Below, in pieces: positions 1-6,564 of a stretch of 6,638 nucleotides of DNA. Below the pieces are notes generated by a model that saw only the letters and a list, made by a program, of their open reading frames with translations, did no database searches and was not told the DNA's origin. Both the position numbers and the translations under genes were made by a program. The stretch is from Gammaproteobacteria bacterium (GTDB lineage Bacteria; Pseudomonadota; Gammaproteobacteria; Enterobacterales; Kangiellaceae). Position 1 is the stretch's first letter, and each line of letters begins with the position of its first letter. The stretch lies in NCBI GenBank assembly GCA_013372875.1, contig JABXIW010000180.1:1-6638 (forward strand), written 5' to 3'.

Positions 1-291
<291 letters not shown>

Positions 292-864
292 GTGGAAAGA
301 GATATATTAGAGCTTTCTTTTGAAGATTATCTTATCACCATAAAAGATGTGACGTCATTCGAGAGTAACTCAAAACAAGAATCTGAAGATAGTGTATTAG
401 AATATATACGAGATCCTGAAGCTAAGTCTCATTACTCTTCAATCTATAACGTCGAAATAACAGGGAGTTTTAATCGTTCTATAAGGTTAGTGGGTAACGG
501 TGGTGCAACAGGAGTAAATAAAAATTCGGCAGTAATAATCGACCAGTCTCTTTATGTGGCAATTGGTGATGCGGTTCTTAGCATAGCTTTACCTGATTTA
601 ACTTTAAACTGGGCAAAGCAAGTAGATGAAGCTACTTGTTTCGGAGTTTTTCTAGTAGAAAATGAAGAGTCGCTGATAAGCAGAGGAGAGTTGCAGATAA
701 AGCGACTCAAATTGACTGGTGACGTGGAATGGGAATTTTCAGGAAAAGATATATTTTCTGAATGGTTTATTATAGAAGAAGATATAATAGAAGTTGCAGA
801 CTTTAATAAGGATGAGTATCACTTAAATATAAAAACAGGTGAACTAGTTAAAGGACCTGACTAA
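292..864 (+). CDS. Unrecognised 190-aa protein, AT-rich, abutting aspS
   Basis: I do not recognise this protein family with confidence. The only sensible start is the GTG at 292, directly after the aspS TAA and in the same frame; the frame contains no ATG codon. A weak purine stretch (AGAG at 283-286, inside the aspS end) could serve as ribosome binding site, so expression probably depends on translational coupling to aspS. The product is acidic, with no signal peptide or membrane segment. The first 50 or so residues are charged. Residues 80-185 read as alternating short beta strands with turns such as PDLTLNW (101-107), GELQIKRLKLTGDVEWEFSGKDIF (split at 132-145 and 146-155) and IKTGEL (180-185). 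That pattern resembles PQQ-like or beta-propeller blades, but this is an impression, not a domain assignment. GC by hand count is about 35%, below its neighbours, and ATA and AGA codons are frequent, which suggests acquisition by transfer. A weak 6-bp inverted repeat follows the stop. Confidence 0.7.
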   Translation: MERDILELSFEDYLITIKDVTSFESNSKQESEDSVLEYIRDPEAKSHYSSIYNVEITGSFNRSIRLVGNGGATGVNKNSAVIIDQSLYVAIGDAVLSIALPDLTLNWAKQVDEATCFGVFLVENEESLISRGELQIKRLKLTGDVEWEFSGKDIFSEWFIIEEDIIEVADFNKDEYHLNIKTGELVKGPD

Positions 865-914
865 ACTCTTTATAAAAACAAGAGTGGCGATATTATCTTT
901 ATTTAGGAGTATTA

Positions 915-1457
915 ATGGCAATTATTTTAGGAATCGACCCCGGCTCACGAGTCACCGGCTTTGGTATTATCCAAGTTGGCGATGGTATTCCTCATAATAA
1001 ACCAAAATACATAACCAGTGGCTGTATTCGAATTAAAGATGGGCCGCTGGATCAAAAGCTCAAACAAATCTTTGATTCGGTGTGCGAGTTAATTCTTGAG
1101 TTCAAACCTGATGAATTTGCCATTGAGTCGGTGTTTTTATCTAAAAATGCTGACTCAGCATTGAAACTCGGTCAAGCACGCGGCGCAGCTATTGTGGCAG
1201 CCAGTCACTATGCTCTATCGGTTGCTGAATATCCCGCAAGAAAGGTTAAACAATCGGTGGTTGGTACTGGTGCGGCGGATAAAACTCAAGTGCAACACAT
1301 GGTCAAAATGATATTGAAACTAACTTCTAACCCACAGGCTGATGCGGCCGATGCATTGGCAGTTGCCTTGTGTCACGCTAATACCGCCAGTGGGCTGGAT
1401 AAGTTAAGCAGCGCCAAAGCAAGCGCAAAAACAATCGCAAGGGGACGTTTAAGGTGA
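915..1457 (+). CDS. ruvC: Holliday junction resolvase RuvC
   Basis: RuvC is the cytoplasmic endonuclease that cuts four-way Holliday junctions symmetrically, working with the RuvAB branch-migration motor in recombinational repair. The 180-residue protein has the usual length. All four catalytic acidic residues are visible: Asp8 in GIDPGSR, Glu71 in FAIESVF, and Asp143 and Asp146 in [12 protein letters not shown]. The RNase H-like core also keeps the [14 protein letters not shown] segment (77-90) and VKQSVVGTG (111-119), close to E. coli RuvC, and the C-terminus ends in the familiar ARGRLR. The ATG at 915 has a good ribosome binding site, AGGAG at 905-909, 5 nt upstream. The stop overlaps the ruvA start (GTGA), indicating translational coupling. 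A 50-nt gap separates it from the AT-rich gene upstream; TATTAT at 891-896 resembles a -10 box but has no convincing -35, so transcription probably continues from aspS. Confidence 0.98.
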   Translation: MAIILGIDPGSRVTGFGIIQVGDGIPHNKPKYITSGCIRIKDGPLDQKLKQIFDSVCELILEFKPDEFAIESVFLSKNADSALKLGQARGAAIVAASHYALSVAEYPARKVKQSVVGTGAADKTQVQHMVKMILKLTSNPQADAADALAVALCHANTASGLDKLSSAKASAKTIARGRLR

Positions 1458-2071
1458 TCGGAAGAATACGCGGTATCTTAATTGAAAAAACACCACCATT
1501 TGTCATAGTAGAAACTTCAGCGGGAGTTGGCTATGAAATCCAAGTGCCAATGACCACCTTCTACCAATTGCCAGAAGAGGGCGCTGAAACTATTCTTTCC
1601 ACGCATCTTTCCATTTCGGAAAACCTACACGCACTCTATGGTTTTATCTCAACCAAAGATCGTTCTTTATTTAGAGAATTGATAAAGGTAAATGGCGTAG
1701 GCCCTAAATTAGCCTTAGCGATTCTTTCAGGTATGGAAGCCGATGAGTTTGTTTTAACCGTACATGACCATAATGTTGATCGCTTGGTAAAATTACCGGG
1801 AGTGGGCAAAAAAACTGCCGAAAGATTACTGGTTGAAATGACGGATAAATTAAAAGACTGGTCAGTATCTGCTGAAGTAGTCGAGCAAACCGAAAGACCT
1901 GCACAAACTGTCGGCGGCCGTTCCAATGACCAAACCCAAGAAGCTATTAGTGCACTTGTCGCACTGGGCTACAAACCACAAGTCGCCAGCAAAGCGATTT
2001 CACAAGTCGCAACCGACGGATTAAAATCAGAAGAAATTATAAGAATGGCGCTTAGGCAGCTTGCGGGTTAA
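1454..2071 (+). CDS. ruvA: Holliday junction branch-migration protein RuvA
   Basis: RuvA binds Holliday junctions as a tetramer and loads the RuvB ATPase for branch migration. The 205-residue length is standard. Domain I (1-62) is an OB-fold beginning [15 protein letters not shown]. Domain II carries two helix-hairpin-helix motifs, [10 protein letters not shown] (79-88) and [11 protein letters not shown] (114-124). A variable linker (about 137-158) leads to domain III (about 160-205, [14 protein letters not shown]), which contacts RuvB. The acidic pin of E. coli RuvA (Glu55-Asp56) aligns with Glu56-Asn57, so one pin acid appears to be an amide. Translation starts at GTG 1454, overlapping the ruvC stop by 4 nt, with AAGGGGA at 1439-1445 as a strong ribosome binding site 8 nt away. 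ruvB does not follow, although ruvA-ruvB is the usual order; a terminator lies 15 nt after the stop, so ruvB must be elsewhere if present. Confidence 0.98.
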   Translation: MIGRIRGILIEKTPPFVIVETSAGVGYEIQVPMTTFYQLPEEGAETILSTHLSISENLHALYGFISTKDRSLFRELIKVNGVGPKLALAILSGMEADEFVLTVHDHNVDRLVKLPGVGKKTAERLLVEMTDKLKDWSVSAEVVEQTERPAQTVGGRSNDQTQEAISALVALGYKPQVASKAISQVATDGLKSEEIIRMALRQLAG

Positions 2072-2085
2072 TTGTTGTTTAGAGC

Positions 2086-2124
2086 AAAAAAAAGCCAAGC
2101 AAATGCTTGGCTTTTTATTTTTTT
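2086..2124. terminator. Bidirectional intrinsic terminator between convergent ruvA and ptrB
   Basis: A perfect 7-bp GC-containing stem, GCCAAGC (2094-2100) and GCTTGGC (2105-2111), closes on an AAAT loop. It is flanked by eight A residues upstream (2086-2093) and by TTTTT-A-TTTTTTT downstream (2112-2124), so the A and T tracts can extend the stem. Read on the plus strand it ends the ruvC-ruvA transcript 15 nt after the ruvA stop. Read on the minus strand the A tract becomes a run of eight Ts after the same hairpin, ending the peptidase transcript. Confidence 0.93.
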
Positions 2125-2132
2125 GAAAACAG

Positions 2133-4352
2133 TTACTTGTCCATTCCCAATAAATCCATAAAGAAGGCATATTCCAATGCGGTTTGCTCTAAACGCTTAA
2201 AGCGTCCAGATGCACCGCCATGGCCAGCTTCCATATTGGTATGGAATAATAATTTATTATCGTCAGTTTTGTACTCTCGAAGCTTAGCAACCCACTTCAT
2301 TGGTTCGAAGTATTGAACTTGAGAGTCATGTAAACCTGTAGTGACCAACATATTAGGATAGTCTTTGCGCTCGATTTGATCGTAAGGGGAATAAGACAAC
2401 ATATACTCATAAGAGTCTTTGTTTTTCGGGTTACCCCATTCATTAAATTCGTTAGTAGTTAATGGGATTGATTCATCAAGCATGGTGGTTACTACATCGA
2501 CAAAAGGTACATGGGCGGCTACGGCTTTATACTTCTCTGGAGCCATATTAATCACCGCACCCATCAATAAACCGCCAGCACTACCGCCTGCGATAACTAC
2601 CTTGTCTTTTGCACCATAACCTTGTTCAACCAAACCATCGGTGACATCGATAAAGTCTGTGAAGGTATTGATTTTGTTAAACATTTTACCATCTTCATAC
2701 CAATGACGACCTAAAGTTTGCGAGCCACGAATATGAGCAATGGCGTAAACAAAACCGCGATCTAATAAGGATAAAATGCTTGAGCGGAATCTTGGATCAA
2801 TAGTCGCGCCATAAGAACCGTAAGCATATTGGTAAAGTGGGTTAGTGCCATCTTTCTTAAATTGATCTTTGCGATAAACTATCGACACAGGAACCATTTT
2901 TCCATCGCGTGCTTTTACACTAATGCGCTCACTGGCGTAGTTATTGGCATCAAAGTCACCAAGCACCTTGTCTTGCTTTTTAAGTTCTGATTTGCCTGTT
3001 GCTAGGTCATAATCGTAAATCGAATTAGGCGTAGTCAAGCTGCTGTAGGAGTAACGAACTTTAGTCGCGTTAGGATCGACATTAGTATTCATATACATGG
3101 TATAGGCCTGATCTTGCGCTGGAATAATAGTAAATTCGCCAGACTTCTTATCCATCAAACGAATACGGCTTAGGCCGCCATTACGCTCACTTAATGCTAA
3201 GAAACTATTAAATGCCGTGACGCCTTGTAATAAAGTATCTTCATCATGCGGAATCACTTCTACCCACTTTGAAAAATCATCTTTATGCTCAAAGTTGGTT
3301 TTCATTAGACGGAAATTTTGCGCGTCTTTGTTGGTGCGCACATAAATATCGTCGCCTGATTTAGCCAGATCATATTCGTGACCTTTTTCTAAAGGATAGA
3401 AAATTTCAAAGTTAGCTGTTGGATTGCTTGAATTAAGGAAGCTCATGCCTTTAGTTTCTGTACTTTGATGGTTGATAACTATCATCGAACCATCCATAGA
3501 CTTACCCAGCCAAGTATAGAATTGCTTATCTTTTTCTTCGTAAACTAACACGTCTTCTGATTGAGGCGTGCCCAGTTTATGACGGTAAACTTTATCGGCT
3601 AATAGAGTTTGCGGATCTTTCTGTAAATAGAATAGATATTCATTGTCATTAGCCCAAACAATATTATTGCTAGCGTTAGTCAACTCATCTTCTAGCATTT
3701 TACCAGTCTCCAGATCTTTAAACTTAATGGTGTAAATGCGGCGACCAGATTGATCTTCGCCATAAGCTAGAATTTGCTGGTTTTTGCTTAGCTGCAAGCC
3801 TGAAATTGAAAAGTAACCTTCGGCAGGAGCATGCGCATTAACATCCACCATGATTTCTTCAGTAGCTTCTAATGACTCTTTCTTGCGCGAATAAATCGGG
3901 TACTCTTTATCTTTCTCGAAGCGGCTGTAATACCAGTAGCCATCTTTATAATACGGAACGCTCGAATTATCTTTTTCTAATCTTGAAACGATTTCGTCAT
4001 ACAAGGTTTTTTGCAAGCCTTTAGTATGGGCTAGCATTTTCTCTTTGTATTCGTTTTCAGCTTCTAAGTGCGCCAAAATTTCTGGATCTTTGCGCTCGTC
4101 ATCACGCATCCAATAATAGTTATCGATCCGTTTGTGATCGTGAATAGTCATTTCAAACGGCTCTTTGCGCGCTACCGGTGGCTGTGGCATCGCTTCTTCC
4201 TTGACCTGGACTTCTGCAAGTTGCGCTTCTGCATTAGCCACTGGCGCTGTTTCAGCGGTTGTTTGAGCTTTGTTTTGGTTAGTAAAGTAATAAATTCCAA
4301 AAATCAAAGCGATAAGACTGATCAGTATCAATAGATATTTCATTTTCAGCAT
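2133..4352 (-). CDS. ptrB: Oligopeptidase B (S9A serine peptidase) with N-terminal membrane anchor
   Basis: This is a prolyl-oligopeptidase-family serine peptidase of the oligopeptidase B type, which cleaves short peptides after basic residues. The N-terminal part (about 60-475) should form the seven-bladed propeller; it opens with the RKEPFEMTIHDHKRIDNYYW region (62-81) typical of the family. The C-terminal alpha/beta-hydrolase domain holds the triad Ser591 (GGSAGG), Asp676 (GLHDSQVQY) and His711 (EAGHGG). At 739 residues it is roughly 50 longer than E. coli PtrB. The extra N-terminus is a hydrophobic helix (about 6-23) after lysines 3 and 5, then an Ala/Gln/Glu/Pro-rich linker to about residue 60. 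There is no lipobox cysteine and no good signal peptidase I site, so an inner-membrane signal anchor with a periplasmic catalytic domain is likely. The start could instead be Met4 (4343), which has GGGA 8 nt upstream; both give the anchor. In the S1-site loop the motif reads NEFNEW where E. coli has GEFEEW. Confidence 0.93.
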   Translation of the reverse strand: MLKMKYLLILISLIALIFGIYYFTNQNKAQTTAETAPVANAEAQLAEVQVKEEAMPQPPVARKEPFEMTIHDHKRIDNYYWMRDDERKDPEILAHLEAENEYKEKMLAHTKGLQKTLYDEIVSRLEKDNSSVPYYKDGYWYYSRFEKDKEYPIYSRKKESLEATEEIMVDVNAHAPAEGYFSISGLQLSKNQQILAYGEDQSGRRIYTIKFKDLETGKMLEDELTNASNNIVWANDNEYLFYLQKDPQTLLADKVYRHKLGTPQSEDVLVYEEKDKQFYTWLGKSMDGSMIVINHQSTETKGMSFLNSSNPTANFEIFYPLEKGHEYDLAKSGDDIYVRTNKDAQNFRLMKTNFEHKDDFSKWVEVIPHDEDTLLQGVTAFNSFLALSERNGGLSRIRLMDKKSGEFTIIPAQDQAYTMYMNTNVDPNATKVRYSYSSLTTPNSIYDYDLATGKSELKKQDKVLGDFDANNYASERISVKARDGKMVPVSIVYRKDQFKKDGTNPLYQYAYGSYGATIDPRFRSSILSLLDRGFVYAIAHIRGSQTLGRHWYEDGKMFNKINTFTDFIDVTDGLVEQGYGAKDKVVIAGGSAGGLLMGAVINMAPEKYKAVAAHVPFVDVVTTMLDESIPLTTNEFNEWGNPKNKDSYEYMLSYSPYDQIERKDYPNMLVTTGLHDSQVQYFEPMKWVAKLREYKTDDNKLLFHTNMEAGHGGASGRFKRLEQTALEYAFFMDLLGMDK

Positions 4353-4463
4353 CCCATTAGGTTTTTATTTAGTGCCAACACTATATAGCAGCACTGGCGG
4401 ATTGCTAGCACTATTTTGTTTCCAAATATGATGGTCAGAGCTGTGGGAAAAGCCAAAAGTAGG

Positions 4464-4492
4464 GTGAAAAATGATTGATTTTCAAGGATAAT
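4464..4492 (+). promoter_or_regulatory. Candidate sigma70 promoter for the hisC-cmk operon
   Basis: GTGAAA (4464-4469) matches the -35 consensus at 4 of 6 positions. It is followed after exactly 17 bp by GATAAT (4487-4492), which matches the -10 at 5 of 6. Transcription would begin near 4499, giving a leader of about 84 nt before hisC. The bases after the -10 (GTGCGCCCC) are GC-rich, as in the discriminators of stringently controlled promoters. TATAGT at 4509-4514 is a second -10-like hexamer but has no matching -35. The call rests on inspection only. Confidence 0.4.
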
Positions 4493-4582
4493 GTGCGCCC
4501 CTAGAGATTATAGTTTTAATTTAAGTCATTCCATTTAACACGAAAGGGTTGGGAAAGGCGGGAATAGCATGAGGAAAACACC

Positions 4583-5683
4583 ATGAGTTGCGATTTTATT
4601 GCTTTAGCAGGCGCTGGCGTACAAAAATTACACCCTTATCAGCCGGGTAAGCCGATTTCGGAATTAGAAAGAGAGTTGGGCATTACCAATATCGTAAAGC
4701 TTGCTAGTAATGAAAATCCAATTGGTATCAGCGCTAAAGCCCAAGCGGCAATGGAAAAAGAGTTTTCTGAGTTGGCACGCTATCCTGATGCCAATGGCTA
4801 CTACCTTAAAGCAAAGCTAGCCGAACGTTGTGGTGTCGATATCAATCAAATCACTTTAGGCAATGGCTCCAATGATGTTTTGGAGTTGATTGCTCGTGTA
4901 TTTGTGCAACCTGAGCATGAAGTGATCTTCTCACAACACGCTTTTGTAGTTTATCCGATTGTCACTCAAGCGATTGGCGCCAAAGCGGTTCAGATCCCAG
5001 CTAAAGATTGGGGGCATGACCTAGAAGCAACTGCCGAAGCTATTACGCCTAATACGCGCATGATCTTTATCGCTAACCCCAATAACCCTACTGGTACTTG
5101 GAATAATGCCACTGATTTGAAAGCCTTTATGGATAAGGTGCCTAACGATGTGATCGTAGTGGTGGATGAGGCTTATTATGAGTATGTGGAATTTGCTGAA
5201 TATCCACAGACGATTCCTTGGATCAAAGAGTACCCGAATCTAATTGTTACCCGTACTTTCTCAAAAGCCTTCGGCTTAGCGGGTGTTCGTGCCGGTTATG
5301 CGGTGGCAAACGAAGAAATCACAGGCTTAATCAACCGTCCACGTCAACCGTTTAATATGAACTCACTGGCTTTAGCGGCGGCCGAAGCGGTTTTAGATGA
5401 TCATGCCTATTTGCAGCGCGCTTTGGATGTGAATAAAGCGGGTATGCAGCAATTAGTCAGTGCTTTTGATGAACTAGGTTATGGCTATATTCCATCAGTG
5501 ACCAATTTCATTACCGTGGATATGAAGCAAAACGCAGGCCCACTTTATAACGAAATGTTGCACAAAGGCGTTATTGTGCGCCCAGTGGCAAATTATGAAA
5601 TGCCCAATCACTTACGAGTATCGATTGGCCTGGAAGAAGAAAACGCTAAGTTTATCCGTGTTTTGACTGAGATGACAAAGTAA
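4583..5683 (+). CDS. hisC: Histidinol-phosphate aminotransferase (HisC2-like)
   Basis: This is a cytoplasmic PLP-dependent class I/II aminotransferase of 366 residues that interconverts imidazole-acetol phosphate plus glutamate with histidinol phosphate plus 2-oxoglutarate in histidine synthesis. Diagnostic segments are KLASNENPIG (39-48), LGNGSNDVLE (92-101), the PLP-site NPNNPTG (165-171), VVDEAYYEY (193-201), the Schiff-base Lys228 in TRTFSKAFGLAGVRAGYA (223-240), and LRVSIG (344-349), whose Arg345 should bind substrate phosphate or carboxylate. The opening MSCDFIALAGAGVQKLHPY resembles the pseudomonad HisC2 copy that sits in the pheA-hisC2-aroA-cmk-rpsA region. The neighbouring cmk and rpsA support that assignment, so a role in aromatic amino acid transamination is also possible. 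The ATG has GAGGA (4571-4575) 7 nt upstream. It heads this operon, transcribed divergently from the peptidase. No other his genes are in the window. Confidence 0.93.
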   Translation: MSCDFIALAGAGVQKLHPYQPGKPISELERELGITNIVKLASNENPIGISAKAQAAMEKEFSELARYPDANGYYLKAKLAERCGVDINQITLGNGSNDVLELIARVFVQPEHEVIFSQHAFVVYPIVTQAIGAKAVQIPAKDWGHDLEATAEAITPNTRMIFIANPNNPTGTWNNATDLKAFMDKVPNDVIVVVDEAYYEYVEFAEYPQTIPWIKEYPNLIVTRTFSKAFGLAGVRAGYAVANEEITGLINRPRQPFNMNSLALAAAEAVLDDHAYLQRALDVNKAGMQQLVSAFDELGYGYIPSVTNFITVDMKQNAGPLYNEMLHKGVIVRPVANYEMPNHLRVSIGLEEENAKFIRVLTEMTK

Positions 5684-5730
5684 TGTCTGAAACAGCCTTG
5701 AGCGAAGCCATGTTGAGAGTACAGCCATGA
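5683..5730 (+). other. 15-codon bridging reading frame between hisC and cmk
   Basis: An ATG at 5683 shares its A with the hisC stop (TAATG). It opens a 15-codon frame, MSETALSEAMLRVQP, whose TGA (5728-5730) overlaps the cmk ATG (ATGA). It therefore tiles the whole 43-nt gap and would couple hisC translation to cmk. The cmk ribosome binding site (GAGAG, 5715-5719) lies inside it. No good ribosome binding site precedes it. It could be a coupling minicistron, a scar of a deleted gene, or chance. Confidence 0.25.
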
Positions 5731-6416
5731 GCGAAAACAATGTAGAGAGCATCCCTGTTATAACCGTCGATGGCCCCAGTGGTTCGGGCAAAGGTACTAT
5801 TTGTCAAATCCTTGCCACAAAACTTGGTTATCATTTACTCGATAGTGGCGCGCTGTATCGGTTGACGGCTTTGGCGGTGATTAAAAATGATATCCCGTTG
5901 GATGATGTGGCGGCAATTGAAGAAGCTGCTTTGAATCTGGATGTGGTGTTTGAGCCATCAAGCGACGGCTCTGAGCAAACAGTTTTGCTGAATGGTGAAG
6001 ATGTTGGGGTTCAATTGCGTTTGGATGAAACCAGCGCCATGGCTTCCCAAGTGGCGGCCATTCCGCAGGTTCGTGATGCACTTTTGACTCGCCAGCGCCA
6101 ATTTCGCCAAAATCCCGGTTTGATTGCTGATGGCCGTGATATGGGAACGGTGGTTTTTACCGATGCCCAGCATAAGGTGTTTTTGACCGCAAGCCCCGAA
6201 ATACGGGCGCAGAGACGTCATAAGCAGTTGATCGAAAAGGGTGTTGATGCTAGAATTTCGCACCTTTTGAAAAGCATCATCGAACGAGATGAGCGTGATC
6301 GCACTCGAACTGTGGCTCCACTGGTGCCAGCAGAGGGTGCTTTTGTTGTTGATAGCTCAGAATTGACGATTGATGAGGTAGTTCAGCAAATTCTTGATTT
6401 TATTAAGAATTCTTAG
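5727..6416 (+). CDS. cmk: Cytidylate kinase
   Basis: Cmk phosphorylates CMP and dCMP to the diphosphates with ATP, recycling pyrimidine nucleotides in the cytoplasm. The 229-residue length is typical of the bacterial enzyme. The P-loop is GPSGSGKGT (16-24). Ser40 in DSGALYR (39-45) and Arg137-Asp138 in DGRDMGTVVF (135-144) are nucleotide-monophosphate-binding residues. The lid segment ERDERDRTR (186-194) supplies Arg187, Asp191 and Arg194. These line up at a constant offset with the CMP- and phosphate-binding residues known in E. coli Cmk. The insert between about 60 and 110 is the NMP-binding domain characteristic of bacterial CMP kinases. The ATG at 5727 has GAGAG (5715-5719) 7 nt upstream and overlaps the TGA of a 15-codon frame. 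In most gammaproteobacteria cmk follows aroA; here it follows hisC directly. It precedes rpsA as usual, and no separate rpsA promoter was convincing. Confidence 0.97.
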   Translation: MSENNVESIPVITVDGPSGSGKGTICQILATKLGYHLLDSGALYRLTALAVIKNDIPLDDVAAIEEAALNLDVVFEPSSDGSEQTVLLNGEDVGVQLRLDETSAMASQVAAIPQVRDALLTRQRQFRQNPGLIADGRDMGTVVFTDAQHKVFLTASPEIRAQRRHKQLIEKGVDARISHLLKSIIERDERDRTRTVAPLVPAEGAFVVDSSELTIDEVVQQILDFIKNS

Positions 6417-6420
6417 GCTG

Positions 6421-6445
6421 AGCATAACAAATTTTTTTGTTTGCT
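6421..6445 (+). other. AT-rich hairpin just after cmk, competing with the first rpsA leader hairpin
   Basis: AGCATAACAAA (6421-6431) can pair with TTTGTTTGCT (6436-6445) across a TTTT loop, giving 10 bp with one bulged T. The 3' arm also forms the 5' arm of the next hairpin (TTTGCTT, 6440-6446, with AAGCAAA, 6459-6465), so the two cannot form together. It is not a classical terminator, because the T run lies in the stem and loop rather than after it. Confidence 0.35.
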
Positions 6446-6564
6446 TGCAAGGATTGATAAGCAAATTTAACTAACTGACCCAGTATTAGCGGATCTTAAT
6501 CTGGTGATTTTGAAAACAAGTCTCAAATTGGCATTTGGCCATTTGAGGTATCAGGTACTAACAA
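6440..6564 (+). promoter_or_regulatory. rpsA mRNA leader with three successive hairpins, likely S1 autoregulatory region
   Basis: Three hairpins can be drawn in the untranslated leader. HI pairs TTTGCTT (6440-6446) with AAGCAAA (6459-6465), with AAGGA in the loop. HII pairs CCAG (6480-6483) with CTGG (6501-6504) and ATTA/TAAT inside, with single bulges and loop CGGAT. HIII pairs CTCAAATTGGC (6522-6532) with GCCATTTGAG (6538-6547), one bulge, loop ATTTG. AU-rich linkers separate them. This agrees with the E. coli rpsA leader, described as three irregular hairpins separated by A/U-rich single strands, lacking a canonical Shine-Dalgarno and repressed by excess S1. Here the best SD-like element, GAGG (6545-6548), is buried in HIII and 16 nt from the start; AGG at 6553-6555 is better spaced but weak. 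Confidence 0.6.

Noticed and set aside
865..885. Inverted repeat ACTCTT / AAGAGT after the 292-864 gene, considered as a terminator.
   Set aside because: The stem is only 6 bp with a 9-nt loop, and no T run follows; the downstream bases are GGCGATATTATC.
868..896. TATTAT (891-896) as a -10 box for a separate ruvC promoter.
   Set aside because: The -35 region at 17-18 bp spacing has little match, and the start would fall almost on the ribosome binding site.
2107..2316. Open frames opposite or overlapping the peptidase, ruvA and cmk genes, such as the plus-strand frames at 2107-2316 and 4068-4334 and minus-strand frames at 1636-1926 and 5958-6263.
   Set aside because: They overlap well-supported conserved genes, have no recognisable motifs, and are shadow frames. 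The one at 2107 begins inside the terminator hairpin.
4380..4390. Minus-strand TGCTATATAGT as an extended -10 promoter for the peptidase gene.
   Set aside because: The position is suitable, but no acceptable -35 is seen and the -10 match is partial in either register. A peptidase promoter must lie in 4353-4582, but I cannot place it.
4569..4586. Five-codon frame MRKTP whose stop overlaps the hisC start (ATGA), like the bridging frame before cmk.
   Set aside because: It contains the hisC ribosome binding site itself, has no good site of its own, and is short enough to arise by chance. It encodes no histidine run, so it is not a his attenuator leader.
6363..6422. TTGACG (6363) and TTGATT (6394) as -35 boxes of an rpsA promoter inside the cmk end.
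   Set aside because: Neither has a recognisable -10 hexamer at 16-18 bp.
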